A stretch of DNA of 33,602 nucleotides from Candidatus Omnitrophota bacterium (GTDB taxonomy: Bacteria; Omnitrophota; Gorgyraeia; JABMRG01): positions 1 to 33,602 of the forward strand of contig JAQUQI010000015.1 of assembly GCA_028716165.1 (NCBI GenBank), in the 5' to 3' direction. The notes below the pieces were generated by a model that was not told where the DNA came from, did no database searches, and saw only the letters and a program-made list of their open reading frames with translations. Of the stretch, positions 14,749 through 23,456 are shown in pieces (the stretch's first letter is position 1; the number at the start of each line of letters is the position of its first letter). Made by a program: the position numbers and the translations under genes.

Positions 14749-15204
14749 ATGGAAATCACGGAGGTAAAGATTTTTTCAAGGGAATTAGACGACAAGAAGT
14801 TAAAGGCTTTCGCGACCATTACCTTTGATAATTGTTTTGTTGTAAGAAATATAAAAATCATAGAAGGTTCTAAGGGCCTTTTTGTCGCCATGCCTTCGCG
14901 CAAGATAAAAGAACCTTGTCCGAAATGCGGTTTTAAAAACCCGGCGAGAAATAAATATTGCGGCCAATGCGCCGCGGCTTTGCCCCCGGCCAAGATTGTT
15001 GACGACATTGAAGACAAAATCCATAAGCAGTCAGACCACAGGGACATAGCGCATCCGATTACAGCGGAATGCAGGGATAAAATACAAAAAAAAATATTGA
15101 CTGCTTACAAATCTGAAACAACAAGCCATGCGCCAGACCGCAAAGCGGCGCAACCGATACGCGGAACAGAGCCTTTTGATACAAGCGATATAGATCTTGG
15201 CTGA
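14749..15204 (+). CDS. spoVG: SpoVG-family protein with internal zinc ribbon
   Basis: 151 residues; AAGGGGAG (14733-14740) eight bases before ATG. Residues 1-53 are classic SpoVG (EITEVKIF, LKAFATITFDNCFVVRNIKI, GLFVAMPSRK). The family normally continues directly to DIAHP, but here a 45-residue insert intervenes, with C57-x2-C60 and C71-x2-C74, a treble-clef/zinc-ribbon pattern. SpoVG then resumes (DIAHPITAECRDKI, 99-112) and a disordered acidic tail ends the protein. SpoVG is an RNA/DNA-binding regulator of cell division, envelope and virulence genes in Firmicutes and spirochaetes. The insert probably adds a nucleic-acid or protein contact. Location in the ispE-glmU-prs neighbourhood supports orthology. 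Confidence 0.88.
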   Translation: MEITEVKIFSRELDDKKLKAFATITFDNCFVVRNIKIIEGSKGLFVAMPSRKIKEPCPKCGFKNPARNKYCGQCAAALPPAKIVDDIEDKIHKQSDHRDIAHPITAECRDKIQKKILTAYKSETTSHAPDRKAAQPIRGTEPFDTSDIDLG

Positions 15205-15240
15205 CAGGCCAAGCCGCTTTTTACGGCGACCCCATGTCTT

Positions 15241-15269
15241 TTTAAAGTTAGAAGAGACATGCTTATATA
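15241..15269 (+). promoter_or_regulatory. Possible promoter of tRNA-Gln/clpX
   Basis: TTTAAA (15241-15246), 17-base spacer, TATATA (15264-15269); expected start about 15276, 19 bases before the tRNA. The -35 is weak. A 7-bp repeat (CATGTCT 15233-15239 with AGACATG 15255-15261) overlaps it. Confidence 0.35.
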
Positions 15270-15294
15270 CGGTAAAAGACCATTCACGGCATGA

Positions 15295-15368
15295 TGGCGG
15301 ATAGTGTAATGGTAGCACAACGGTTTTTGGAGCCGTTCGTGGTGGTTCGAGCCCACCTCCGCCAGCCA
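15295..15368 (+). tRNA. tRNA-Gln (anticodon TTG)
   Basis: Acceptor TGGCGGA pairs with TCCGCCA (15358-15364), anticodon stem ACGGT/GCCGT (closing U-G) encloses TTTTGGA with anticodon TTG (15327-15329), T arm GGTGG/CCACC with TTCGAGC, discriminator G and encoded CCA (15366-15368). It lies 50 bases before clpX. Confidence 0.95.
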
Positions 15369-15418
15369 ATTTTTTGGATTATACTGGTTTCATTAAAAGG
15401 GCAAATGCAGGAGTTTTT

Positions 15419-16672
15419 ATGAACAAATGTTCTTTTTGCGGAAGGAATAAAACAGCCGTGAAAAAGCTTTTTAGCGGCCCGGGTGTTTTTATATGTGATA
15501 ATTGCATAAAGTTATGCAATCAGATCCTTATTCGCGAGGATAGCAAAAGCCGCGCCCCGCAGGTCCCGTTTGCCTCAATGAAGGACCTTCCGCGCCCTGT
15601 TGAGATAAAAAAAGAGCTTGATAAACATGTTATAGGCCAGGACCGGGCAAAGAAGCAATTATCAGTCGCGGTCTATAACCACTATAAACGTTTAATGAGT
15701 CCGTCGGTTTTTTCCAGCGAAAATGACGTTGAAATAGAAAAATCCAATATCTTGCTTATAGGGCCTACCGGCAGCGGCAAGACCCTTTTGGCGCAGACAC
15801 TGGCAAAGATGCTTAATGTCCCGTTTGCAATATGCGATGCCACCCCATTGACAGAAGCCGGTTACGTTGGAGAGGACGTAGAAAATGTATTGCTTAGATT
15901 GCTGCAGAGCTGTGATTATGACGTTAAGAGGGCGCAGTCAGGTATAATTTATATTGATGAGATAGATAAAATCGGTAAAACGCACGATAATGTTTCAATA
16001 ACAAGGGATGTTTCTGGGGAGGGCGTTCAGCAGGCACTGTTGAAAATAATTGAAGGCACAGAAGCCAATGTCCCGCCTCAAGGCGGCCGAAAACACCCGC
16101 AGCAGGAATATATACGGCTGAATACGAAGAACATACTTTTTATATGCGGCGGGACTTTCAGCAATCTTGATCAGATTATACATAGAAGACTTGGCAATAA
16201 AGAGATTGGTTTTAAGTCTGACAATAAATCCCGGTCCGGAGGCGGTAGTTTTACGACATTGTTGGAATTCGTTGAGACGGAAGACTTGCTCAAGTATGGC
16301 ATGATACCGGAGTTTATAGGCAGATTTTCTGTTATATCAACGCTTAACCCTTTAAGCGAAAAAGACCTTATAAATGTTCTGACGCAGCCCAAGAACGCTT
16401 TGGTAAAACAATATATTAAATTCTTTGCGATGGAGGGAATAAAACTTTCCTTCCAGGATGAAGCCTTGGTTGAGATTGCCAAAAAAGCATTAAAGAAGAA
16501 CACGGGCGCCCGGGCTCTTCGCGCTATATTGGAAAAAGCTATGCTGGAGACGATGTATGAACTTCCTTCCGGCCGTGATGTTGATGAATGCGTTATAACG
16601 GAAGGAGTGATTACAGGCGAACGCCAGCCTGAAATAATCAAAAGGGCCGCGAAAGGCAAAAGGGTGGCATGA
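15419..16672 (+). CDS. clpX: ATP-dependent Clp protease ATP-binding subunit ClpX
   Basis: 417 residues from ATG 15419, chosen for AGGAG (15409-15413) and because the family starts at the zinc finger; an upstream in-frame start would run into the tRNA. The N-terminal C4 zinc-binding domain (C4, C7, C26, C29) is followed by a AAA+ core with GPTGSGKT (Walker A), the GYVGEDVEN pore-1 loop, [10 protein letters not shown] (Walker B) and the EFIGRFSVI sensor region, then the [12 protein letters not shown]-terminal domain. ClpX unfolds tagged proteins for ClpP. The IGF loop for ClpP docking appears as [13 protein letters not shown]. No clpP or tig is adjacent, which is unusual; clpX sits instead between spoVG and glmU, overlapping glmU by four bases. 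Confidence 0.96.
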   Translation: MNKCSFCGRNKTAVKKLFSGPGVFICDNCIKLCNQILIREDSKSRAPQVPFASMKDLPRPVEIKKELDKHVIGQDRAKKQLSVAVYNHYKRLMSPSVFSSENDVEIEKSNILLIGPTGSGKTLLAQTLAKMLNVPFAICDATPLTEAGYVGEDVENVLLRLLQSCDYDVKRAQSGIIYIDEIDKIGKTHDNVSITRDVSGEGVQQALLKIIEGTEANVPPQGGRKHPQQEYIRLNTKNILFICGGTFSNLDQIIHRRLGNKEIGFKSDNKSRSGGGSFTTLLEFVETEDLLKYGMIPEFIGRFSVISTLNPLSEKDLINVLTQPKNALVKQYIKFFAMEGIKLSFQDEALVEIAKKALKKNTGARALRAILEKAMLETMYELPSGRDVDECVITEGVITGERQPEIIKRAAKGKRVA

Positions 16673-17937
16673 AACAGACAGCGGCTGTTATATTGGCGGC
16701 GGGTAAAGGCCGCCGCATGAGATCCGATGTGCCCAAGGCTTTGTGTCAAGCCGCCGGCAGGAAGATGATAGAGTATTTATTGGATATCAGCCGTTTTGCA
16801 GGCGCGGCGAAGACGGTTGTTGTCGGCGGCTACAAAATAGATATGCTGAAAAAATTTCTACACGGTTCGGGCGCGGAAGTAATTGAGCAAAAACGTCTTT
16901 TAGGTTCCGCCGATGCCGTTAAGCAGACGGCAGCCTGTTTTAAGGGGTTTGATGGCACTATCATTATACTATATACCGATACGCCATTACTGAAGGCTTC
17001 AACGCTCAAGCGTATGGTCAAAGCGCACAAAGGTAAAAATTCCGATCTGACACTTCTTACCGCGGTTGTTGACGACGTTAAACAGTACGGGAGAATAATG
17101 CGCGATGATAGCGGTTGCATTTGCGGGATAACCGAATTTACCCAATCCAAAGATGCCGGGGCACATCGGTCCGCGGAGATAAATGTCGGCGCTTATTGTT
17201 TTGATGCCGGAAAACTTTTTGAAGGATTGAATTCTATCGGTAAAAACTTTAAAAAGAACGAGTATTACCTCACTGATATAGTGGAGTATTTTTATAAAAA
17301 TAAATTTAAACTGCAAACATGCAGGGTGAATGATAATGAAGAAGCCTTAGGAGTCAACAGCAGGCAAGACCTTTTTACTGCCGACAGGATATTGAGGCGC
17401 AGGATGCTGGATGGCCTTACCGGCAGGCGTGTTACGGTTATTGACCGTTCAAACGTGTATATATCTGATAATGTTAGAATAGGAAGCGGTACGGTGATAT
17501 ATCCTTTTGTTGTGATTGAAAGCGGCGTGAAAATAGGCCGCGACTGCAAGATAGGCCCTTTTGCCAATCTTAGAAAAGGAGCTGTTCTCAAGAAGGGCTC
17601 GCAAGTCGGAAATTTTGTTGAAGTAACAAGGTCTGTAATAGGCGAAAATTCCAGGGTCAAACACCACAGCTATATAGGGGATACCGTTATAGGTAAACGC
17701 GCTAATATCGGGGCAGGGACAATAACGGCTAATTATGACGGCAGAACTAAAAGCAGAACGCTGATAGGCGATTCGGCTTCTATAGGCAGTGGAACCATAC
17801 TGGTTGCGCCGGTCAAGGTAGGCAGAGGCGCCGTGACAGGCGCCGGAAGCGTTGTGGTAAAGGGCAGAGATATTCCTTCAAACGTTACGGTTGCCGGAGT
17901 TCCTGCCAGGCGTCTTTATAAAAATAAAAGCAACTAA
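16669..17937 (+). CDS. glmU: Bifunctional UDP-GlcNAc pyrophosphorylase / GlcN-1-P acetyltransferase
   Basis: 422 residues; ATGA overlap with clpX. N-terminal uridyltransferase (1 to about 225) has [19 protein letters not shown]; the LLGSADAV and YTDTPLL segments stand where textbook GlmU has QLGTGHAV and YGDVPLL. A left-handed beta-helix follows (about 245-415), with the GlmU acetyltransferase signatures [13 protein letters not shown] (catalytic His) and [13 protein letters not shown]. Both activities are therefore expected: acetylating GlcN-1-P and forming UDP-GlcNAc. The product feeds peptidoglycan and the LpxA/LpxC/LpxD steps encoded at 26-29 kb. It is slightly shorter than E. coli GlmU (456). 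Confidence 0.94.
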   Translation: MKQTAAVILAAGKGRRMRSDVPKALCQAAGRKMIEYLLDISRFAGAAKTVVVGGYKIDMLKKFLHGSGAEVIEQKRLLGSADAVKQTAACFKGFDGTIIILYTDTPLLKASTLKRMVKAHKGKNSDLTLLTAVVDDVKQYGRIMRDDSGCICGITEFTQSKDAGAHRSAEINVGAYCFDAGKLFEGLNSIGKNFKKNEYYLTDIVEYFYKNKFKLQTCRVNDNEEALGVNSRQDLFTADRILRRRMLDGLTGRRVTVIDRSNVYISDNVRIGSGTVIYPFVVIESGVKIGRDCKIGPFANLRKGAVLKKGSQVGNFVEVTRSVIGENSRVKHHSYIGDTVIGKRANIGAGTITANYDGRTKSRTLIGDSASIGSGTILVAPVKVGRGAVTGAGSVVVKGRDIPSNVTVAGVPARRLYKNKSN

Positions 17938-18006
17938 TCTTGCAGTAAACAGGGCTATTATATTTTTAGGCATTTGTTTCGCAAGCGATCAAACGGGAGA
18001 GCGGAA

Positions 18007-19017
18007 ATGACAAAAACCAACGGCATAATCGTTTTTTCAGGGAATACGAACCCTAAGCTTGCTTCGGATATCTGCAGGTATCTCCAGATCAAGCCCGGCC
18101 AGGCCCTTGTATCGGAATTCAGCGAAGGGGAAATAAAGGTTCAGATAAAGGACAATGTCAGGGGCAAGGATGTGTTTATAGTCCAGCCGACCGCCCCACC
18201 CGTAAATAAGAGCGTTATGGAACTTTTAATCTTGATAGACGCCCTGAAACGCGCTTCGGCAAGGAGGATTACCGCCGTTATTCCTTATTTTGGTTACGCG
18301 CGCCAGGACAGGAAGGATCAGCCGCGCGTTCCCATTACTGCAAAGCTAATGGCAAATCTTATCACCACAGCCGGCGCCAACAGGGTGCTTACAGTGGATT
18401 TGCACGCGGGCCAGATACAAGGTTTTTTTGATATCAACCTGGATCACCTCTTTGCCGTGAATGTGTTTGTGGACTATTTTAAGAAAAAGAAGCTTAATAA
18501 CCTTGTTATGGTTTCACCCGATGTAGGCGGCATAAAAATGGCCCGCGCCTATGCCAAAAGGATGCACGCCGGCCTGGCGATTGTTGACAAGAGAAGACGC
18601 AGTGATACCGACGCGGAAGTCATGCACATTCTCGGTGATATTGATAATAAAAACGTTGTTATTGTGGATGACATAGTCGCGACCGCCGGCTCACTGCAAG
18701 AAGCTGTAAACGCTTTAAGGAAAAAAGGGGCCAGGCAGATATACGCCGCTATAACCCACCCCTTATTGTGCGGTCCGGCGATTGAAAGGCTTAAGAACAC
18801 GGACATAAAGGAGCTTGTTGTGACCGACACCATACCTCTGCCCGATGAAAAGAAACTGCCTAATATAAAAGTGCTTTCCACGGCTCCGCTTCTGGCGGAC
18901 GCTATCCGCAGGATACATAATGAAGAATCCATAAGCATATTATTTAAAAGCCCGTCAGGAAAAAAGAAAAAATCCGCTAATGCTTCGGACAATGATGAAT
19001 ACTTTAAGCTGGGCTAA
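18007..19017 (+). CDS. prs: Ribose-phosphate pyrophosphokinase
   Basis: 336 residues from ATG 18007, with GGGAG (17995-17999) upstream; the longer in-frame start lacks a ribosome site and family similarity. It makes PRPP from ribose-5-phosphate and ATP for nucleotides, histidine (HisG here) and NAD. Visible motifs are FSGNTNPKLA, the flexible-loop PYFGYARQDRKDQPR, the DLHAGQIQGFF segment and the PRPP loop VVIVDDIVATAGS. An extra Lys-rich C-terminal tail of about 20 residues (KKKKSANASDNDEYFKLG) goes beyond the usual 315-residue enzyme. Confidence 0.95.
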   Translation: MTKTNGIIVFSGNTNPKLASDICRYLQIKPGQALVSEFSEGEIKVQIKDNVRGKDVFIVQPTAPPVNKSVMELLILIDALKRASARRITAVIPYFGYARQDRKDQPRVPITAKLMANLITTAGANRVLTVDLHAGQIQGFFDINLDHLFAVNVFVDYFKKKKLNNLVMVSPDVGGIKMARAYAKRMHAGLAIVDKRRRSDTDAEVMHILGDIDNKNVVIVDDIVATAGSLQEAVNALRKKGARQIYAAITHPLLCGPAIERLKNTDIKELVVTDTIPLPDEKKLPNIKVLSTAPLLADAIRRIHNEESISILFKSPSGKKKKSANASDNDEYFKLG

Positions 19018-19036
19018 AGAAAGGGAGAAATTCTAA

Positions 19037-19726
19037 ATGGAAAAAATCATACTAAAGGTAAACACGAGAGAGGCCCTGGGCAAAGAAGCCGGCAGAAGGC
19101 TAAGAAAAGAAGGCCTTATTCCGGCTGTTGTGTATAAAAAGGCCAAACAGTCAATGCCCATAACGGTCGGTATAAAAGATTTGGTTCCGATACTGCGCAC
19201 CTCCGCCGGAGAAAACGTTATTATAACCCTGGAGGTTTTATCCGATGCCGGCTCAAAGAAACCTGCCGCGGAAAAGACGGTAATTATCAAGGAGATACAA
19301 TACCACCCCGTCAAAGGGGACATACTCCATTGCGATTTTCAGGAAATATCTCTTACGGAAAAAATCAAGGTAAACATTCCCATTGAAGCCAGAGGAGAGT
19401 CCGGCGGCGTCAGGTCGGACGGCGGCATATTTGATTTCCCGATAAAGGAATTAAATATAGAGTGTCTTCCCACGGATATACCGGAAAAGATATTTGTTGA
19501 TGTCCATGAGATGAAAATAGGCGATGCCGTTAGGGTCAAAGATTTAAAATTACCGGCGGCAATTACGGTATTAAGCGATCCGGAGCAGACAGTGGTATCT
19601 GTGGTGCCGCCTGAAGCCGAGAAGCCCGCAGAGGAAGAGCCGGAAGCCGCGGCGGAAAAGGCCGAACCCGAAGTAATTAAACAGAAAAAGCCCGAACCTT
19701 CAGCTGAAGCGGAACAAAAGAAGTAG
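19037..19726 (+). CDS. rplY: Large-subunit ribosomal protein bL25 (Ctc type)
   Basis: 229 residues, AAGGGAG at 19021-19027. The N-terminal 5S-rRNA-binding domain (about 1-95: GKEAGRRLRKEGLIPAVVY, HCDFQEI at its end) is followed by the TL5/Ctc beta domain (about 100-190: IPIEARGESGGVRSDGG, DIPEKIFVDV) and an acidic Ala/Glu-rich tail. This is the long general-stress form, as in Bacillus Ctc and Thermus TL5. Placement between prs and pth is the Firmicutes-type order. Confidence 0.93.
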   Translation: MEKIILKVNTREALGKEAGRRLRKEGLIPAVVYKKAKQSMPITVGIKDLVPILRTSAGENVIITLEVLSDAGSKKPAAEKTVIIKEIQYHPVKGDILHCDFQEISLTEKIKVNIPIEARGESGGVRSDGGIFDFPIKELNIECLPTDIPEKIFVDVHEMKIGDAVRVKDLKLPAAITVLSDPEQTVVSVVPPEAEKPAEEEPEAAAEKAEPEVIKQKKPEPSAEAEQKK

Positions 19727-19746
19727 GGCGTCGGATATAAGGTCTT

Positions 19747-20283
19747 ATGAAGTTGATAGCAGGATTAGGCAATCCCGGTTCACGGTATGCGGGAACCCGG
19801 CATAACGCGGGTTTTCTTTTAGCCGAGTTACTATCGGAAAAATACAAGGCTGTATTTAAAAAAAAACTGTTTTTCAATGCCAGGCAATGCGCTTTTAACA
19901 TATCAGACACGGCGGTTATTCTTGTTGAGCCGCTTTCTTTCATGAACCTTTCCGGAGGAGTTGTCCGCAGGTATGCCGGCAGGCTTGGTATTGATCCCGG
20001 AGACATACTGGTTGTCTATGATGATATAGACATTCCGCTCGGTTCTTTTAAGATCAGGCTGAAGGGCTCGGCGGGTGGCCATAACGGTATGGAATCCGTC
20101 ATGCAATGTATGGGAACTGATGAGATAGCCAGGTTGAGAATAGGCATAAACTCCGGGTTTAAACCCGGCGATTTGTCGGAATACGTATTATCTGTTTTTG
20201 AAAAAAATGAACTGACGCGCCTGCGGCAGGGCCTGGATGGCGCTATATCGGAATGTGAGAGATGGGTTATAGGTAAAATTTGA
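19747..20283 (+). CDS. pth: Peptidyl-tRNA hydrolase
   Basis: 178 residues. It releases peptides from prematurely dropped peptidyl-tRNA. It has GLGNPGSRYAGTRHNAGF with the catalytic His, then PLSFMNLSGG, the catalytic Asp in VVYDDIDIPLG and RLKGSAGGHNG. The ribosome site before ATG 19747 is weak (AAGG). It is followed almost directly by rpsF, whose Shine-Dalgarno starts 11 bases after the pth stop. Confidence 0.95.
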   Translation: MKLIAGLGNPGSRYAGTRHNAGFLLAELLSEKYKAVFKKKLFFNARQCAFNISDTAVILVEPLSFMNLSGGVVRRYAGRLGIDPGDILVVYDDIDIPLGSFKIRLKGSAGGHNGMESVMQCMGTDEIARLRIGINSGFKPGDLSEYVLSVFEKNELTRLRQGLDGAISECERWVIGKI

Positions 20284-20304
20284 ATGAAAAAACAGGAGGA
20301 GAAG

Positions 20305-20622
20305 TTGAAGACATATGAAATATTGTTTCTTATAAGGCCTGATATGGGAAAAGAAGAGCTTAACAGTCAGTATAAAGATATTGAAAATATAATAAGCAAG
20401 CATTCCGGAAAGATTGACAGCGTTCAGGATCTGGGCAAAAGGCAGCTTGCTTATGAAATCAAAAAGCACAAGGAAGGCGTGTATTATCTGATGAATGTCA
20501 GCATGGAGCCTTCGTGCCTTAAGGAATTTGAAAGTGAACTTAAATTAAGCGAGCCAATTTTAAGATTTGCAATTACAAGGCTTGATGCCACCAAGGCCGC
20601 GCCCGCTAAAGCAACCATTTAA
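20305..20622 (+). CDS. rpsF: Small-subunit ribosomal protein bS6
   Basis: 105 residues from a TTG at 20305. This start is chosen because a full AGGAGG (20294-20299) lies five bases upstream and the protein then begins MKTYEILFLIRPDMG, the normal bS6 N-terminus. The in-frame ATG at 20284 has no ribosome site and would place the Shine-Dalgarno inside the gene. bS6 pairs with bS18 (rpsR, 21196) on the central domain of 16S rRNA; both flank ssb, as in most bacteria. Confidence 0.92.
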   Translation: MKTYEILFLIRPDMGKEELNSQYKDIENIISKHSGKIDSVQDLGKRQLAYEIKKHKEGVYYLMNVSMEPSCLKEFESELKLSEPILRFAITRLDATKAAPAKATI

Positions 20623-20635
20623 TAAGGGAGCCCAT

Positions 20636-21097
20636 ATGGCCAATTTTAATAAAGTATTGTTTATGGGTAATTTGACTCGTGACCCGGAATTGAGATATTT
20701 GCCTAACGGAACAGCGGTGGCGACTTTCAGTGTGGCATCCAACAGGGTCTATAAATTGCCTACCGGAGAAAAGAAAGAGGAAGCCACTTTTATCCGCGTG
20801 GTTGTATGGTCTAAGAGGGCAGAAATATGCGCTGAATATCTTGCGAAAGGCTCTTCTGTATTTGTTGAGGGACGCCTTCAATCAAGGACATGGCAGGGCC
20901 AGGACGGACAAAAGCGCAGCACAATAGAGATAATTGCCGATAATGTGCAATTCATTGGCAAGCCAAAAAAAGATATACAAGCAGGCCATGCCGCCGCCCG
21001 GCAGGGTTCCCAAGAGCCCTTGGATTCGCCGCCTGATGTGGATATAAGCGCGGACGAAAAATCCCCCGGTACAGGTGAAGACGATATTCCATTTTAG
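20636..21097 (+). CDS. ssb: Single-stranded DNA-binding protein
   Basis: 153 residues from ATG 20636, with AAGGGAG (20624-20630) upstream; longer in-frame readings overlap rpsF and lack similarity. One OB fold (1 to about 108: NKVLFMGNLTRDPELRYLP, FIRVVVWSKRAE, VFVEGRLQSRTW) is followed by a disordered linker and the canonical acidic tip EDDIPF, which recruits replication and repair partners such as DnaB-loading and recombination proteins. It lies 13 bases after rpsF. Confidence 0.96.
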   Translation: MANFNKVLFMGNLTRDPELRYLPNGTAVATFSVASNRVYKLPTGEKKEEATFIRVVVWSKRAEICAEYLAKGSSVFVEGRLQSRTWQGQDGQKRSTIEIIADNVQFIGKPKKDIQAGHAAARQGSQEPLDSPPDVDISADEKSPGTGEDDIPF

Positions 21098-21113
21098 CAG
21101 GGTTTATTTTTAT

Positions 21114-21143
21114 TTGGCAGTCAGTTTATGTAATTTTTATAAA
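21114..21143 (+). promoter_or_regulatory. Internal promoter before rpsR
   Basis: TTGGCA (21114-21119), 18-base spacer, TATAAA (21138-21143). The 98-base ssb-rpsR gap is the largest in this block, and a small inverted repeat (GTTTG/CAAAC) follows downstream. It probably boosts rpsR-rplI-dnaB. Confidence 0.45.
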
Positions 21144-21195
21144 TAATAAGGGCAGGTTGTTTGTATCTCAAACGCGTTATAAAAAGGAGAAAAAT

Positions 21196-21477
21196 ATGCC
21201 AGCAAGGACATCATCCAGAACAACGAGGCCAGGCAAGGGCAGGAGGACCGGCAAGACCGGCGCTTTCCGTAGATTTCCGCGCGGCTGCCGGCTCTGCAAA
21301 GAAAAAATCGCCCGCGTGGACTATAAAGATACCGCGCTTCTTAGCAAGTTTGTCACCGAGCAAGGTAAGATAATCACGGGCCGCATATCCGGTAATTGCG
21401 CATCCCATCAGAGGCAGATAGCCCGTGCCATCAGACAGGCTCGTGTAATGGCGCTTATGCCGTTTATAGGGGAATAG
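21196..21477 (+). CDS. rpsR: Small-subunit ribosomal protein bS18
   Basis: 93 residues from ATG 21196, AAGGAG at 21184-21189. An Arg/Lys-rich N-tail precedes the conserved core (CRLCKEK, DYKDTALLSKFVTEQGKI, RQIARAIRQARVMALMPF). A C-x2-C pair plus NCASH downstream gives four potential zinc ligands, so this looks like a zinc-binding (C+) version. It forms a heterodimer with bS6 encoded two genes upstream. Confidence 0.95.
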   Translation: MPARTSSRTTRPGKGRRTGKTGAFRRFPRGCRLCKEKIARVDYKDTALLSKFVTEQGKIITGRISGNCASHQRQIARAIRQARVMALMPFIGE

Positions 21478-21534
21478 CGGCGGCCTTACTTGATAAAGGG
21501 CCCAAGCCGGTAAAATAACAGCGAGGATAATATA

Positions 21535-21978
21535 ATGGAAATAATATTAAAAGAGGATGTTGCGTCAATCGGCCGCGCCGGTGATAAGGTTGATGTAAAA
21601 CCGGGTTACGCGAGAAACTACCTTATTCCAAAAGGCCTTGCTCTTGAGGTAACCGCCGGGAATATAAAGCTTATTGAAGCCCAGAAGAGCAAAAGGCAAA
21701 AAAAGGAACAGGAAGAGAAAGCCGCCGCCGAAAGCGTCGCGGCAAAATTAGCAAATATTTCATGCACTATTACCGTAAATGCCGGTGAGGATGATAAGCT
21801 TTTTGGGTCTGTAACGCACTCTGATGTGGCGCATGTCCTGGCCGCCGAAGGCGTTGCGGTTGATAAAAAAGATATCGTGTTTGAAGAGGAGATAACAAAG
21901 CTTGGCATATATTACTGCAAGATAAAACTCCACCCTCAAGTCACTCAACGCGTTAAACTTTGGATTGTCAAGAAATAG
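21535..21978 (+). CDS. rplI: Large-subunit ribosomal protein bL9
   Basis: 147 residues. The N-terminal RNA-binding domain has VASIGRAGDKVDVKPGYARNYLIP, the bL9 signature. A long connecting helix (about 50-75, rich in Lys/Glu/Ala) leads to the C-terminal domain (LFGSVTHSDVAHVL). It is immediately followed by dnaB, three bases away. Confidence 0.95.
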   Translation: MEIILKEDVASIGRAGDKVDVKPGYARNYLIPKGLALEVTAGNIKLIEAQKSKRQKKEQEEKAAAESVAAKLANISCTITVNAGEDDKLFGSVTHSDVAHVLAAEGVAVDKKDIVFEEEITKLGIYYCKIKLHPQVTQRVKLWIVKK

Positions 21979-21980
21979 AT

Positions 21981-23348
21981 ATGGCAAAAAATAATATCAT
22001 AGAGAAATTGCCTCCGCAGAGCGAAGAAGCGGAAATGGCCGTCTTGGGTTCCATGCTTTTGGAGGAGAGCGCCATATCTCATGCCATAGAACTGCTTGAT
22101 GAGAACGCGTTCTATAAGGACGCGCATAGAAAAATTTTTAATGTCATTGTCAGCATATACAGTGAAAACAAGCCGGTTGACCTGATTACTACCGCCGAAT
22201 TTTTAAAGAAGAGAAAAGTTCTTGACGAAGTAGGCGGCGCCGCTTACATAGCGTCGCTTACCCAAACTGTGCCCACTGCGGCAAATATCAGCCATTACGC
22301 GCGCATTGTTCACGAAAAATATATTATGCGCTCTCTTATAACAACCGGAACGAAAATAGTTTCAGAGGCATACGGCCAAGAGTCCGACACGGATGAGCTT
22401 CTTGATAAAGCGGAAAGGCTGATATTTGATATAACGAGCCGCAAATCTTCGTCGTCTTCAATCCCGATAAAAGAGATAGTAAAAGACAGCATAGAGACAA
22501 TAGACAATCTTTATCAGAGGAAAGAGCATATTACCGGCATTGCCACGGGATTCCATGAGTTTGACATAATGACTGCCGGATTACAGCCATCGGACCTTAT
22601 CGTCGTGGCGGGCAGGCCGTCTATGGGTAAAAGCGCTCTTGCCTCATGCATGGTTGAACACGCGGGTATCATAGAAAAAATTCCGACGGTTGTTTTTAGC
22701 CTGGAAATGGCCAAAGAACAGCTTGTCCAGAGGATGTTGTGTTCGCATGCCAGGGTGGATTTTCACAAAGTCAGGACAGGTTTTCTTTCGCAGAGCGACT
22801 GGCCGAAACTTACCGAGGCCGCCGGCAAGCTGGCGGAATCTTCTATTTTTATTGACGATACCCCGGCGATATCGGCATTGGAGTTAAGGGCAAAGGCAAG
22901 GCGGCTTAAAAGCCAATATAATATAGGGCTTGTTGTGGTGGATTATCTTCAGCTTATGAGAAGTTCGCAGAGCACGGACAACCGTCAGCAGGAGATATCC
23001 GAGATATCGCGTTCTCTGAAGGCTTTGGCCCGCGAGATCAACGCGCCTGTCATAGCCATAAGCCAGTTGTCAAGGGCCGTTGAGGCGCGCGCCGACAGGA
23101 GGCCCCAGCTTTCCGACCTGCGCGAATCAGGGGCTATTGAACAGGATGCCGACGTAGTGATATTATTGCTTAGGGAGGAATATTATACGCCTACTCCGGA
23201 GAATAAAGGTATGGCGGAATTAATAGTGGCCAAACAGCGTAACGGGCCCGTGGGGCCGGTACGCCTGGCTTTTATCAAAGAGTATACCAGGTTTGAAAAT
23301 CTTACCAGGCATCATACAGAACTTGCTGAAGAAGAGCAGGAACTCTGA
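21981..23348 (+). CDS. dnaB: Replicative DNA helicase
   Basis: 455 residues from ATG 21981, directly after the rplI stop; translation is probably coupled because no Shine-Dalgarno is evident. The N-terminal DnaB domain (PPQSEEAEMAVLGSMLLEE) and linker are followed by a RecA-like C-terminal ATPase with GRPSMGKSAL (Walker A), VVVDYLQLM (Walker B), AISQLSRAVEARADRRP and the DLRESGAIEQDAD motif. It is a hexameric helicase at the replication fork. No intein is present, although dnaB is a frequent intein site. Confidence 0.96.
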   Translation: MAKNNIIEKLPPQSEEAEMAVLGSMLLEESAISHAIELLDENAFYKDAHRKIFNVIVSIYSENKPVDLITTAEFLKKRKVLDEVGGAAYIASLTQTVPTAANISHYARIVHEKYIMRSLITTGTKIVSEAYGQESDTDELLDKAERLIFDITSRKSSSSSIPIKEIVKDSIETIDNLYQRKEHITGIATGFHEFDIMTAGLQPSDLIVVAGRPSMGKSALASCMVEHAGIIEKIPTVVFSLEMAKEQLVQRMLCSHARVDFHKVRTGFLSQSDWPKLTEAAGKLAESSIFIDDTPAISALELRAKARRLKSQYNIGLVVVDYLQLMRSSQSTDNRQQEISEISRSLKALAREINAPVIAISQLSRAVEARADRRPQLSDLRESGAIEQDADVVILLLREEYYTPTPENKGMAELIVAKQRNGPVGPVRLAFIKEYTRFENLTRHHTELAEEEQEL

Positions 23349-23387
23349 TCCTGCTTTGGTTTAAACACAGAAGCTGTTAATAAGTTC

Positions 23388-23416
23388 TTTACAACCGTAT
23401 TTCTATATGATAGATT
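23388..23416 (+). promoter_or_regulatory. Possible promoter of the bamA-lpx operon
   Basis: TTTACA (23388-23393), 17-base spacer, TAGATT (23411-23416), in the 108-base gap after dnaB; expected start about 34 bases before the bamA ATG. Confidence 0.35.
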
Positions 23417-23456
23417 AATACAAGAAATACGAAAACGCGCACAGTTTTAGAAAAAT

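Noticed and set aside
15374-15418. N-terminal extension of ClpX from 15374
   Set aside because: It starts six bases after the tRNA-Gln CCA, lacks a ribosome site and precedes the zinc-finger start; ATG 15419 has AGGAG.
20567-20635. N-terminal extension of SSB overlapping rpsF
   Set aside because: The Pro/Arg-rich extension has no similarity, and ATG 20636 has a full Shine-Dalgarno and standard SSB start.
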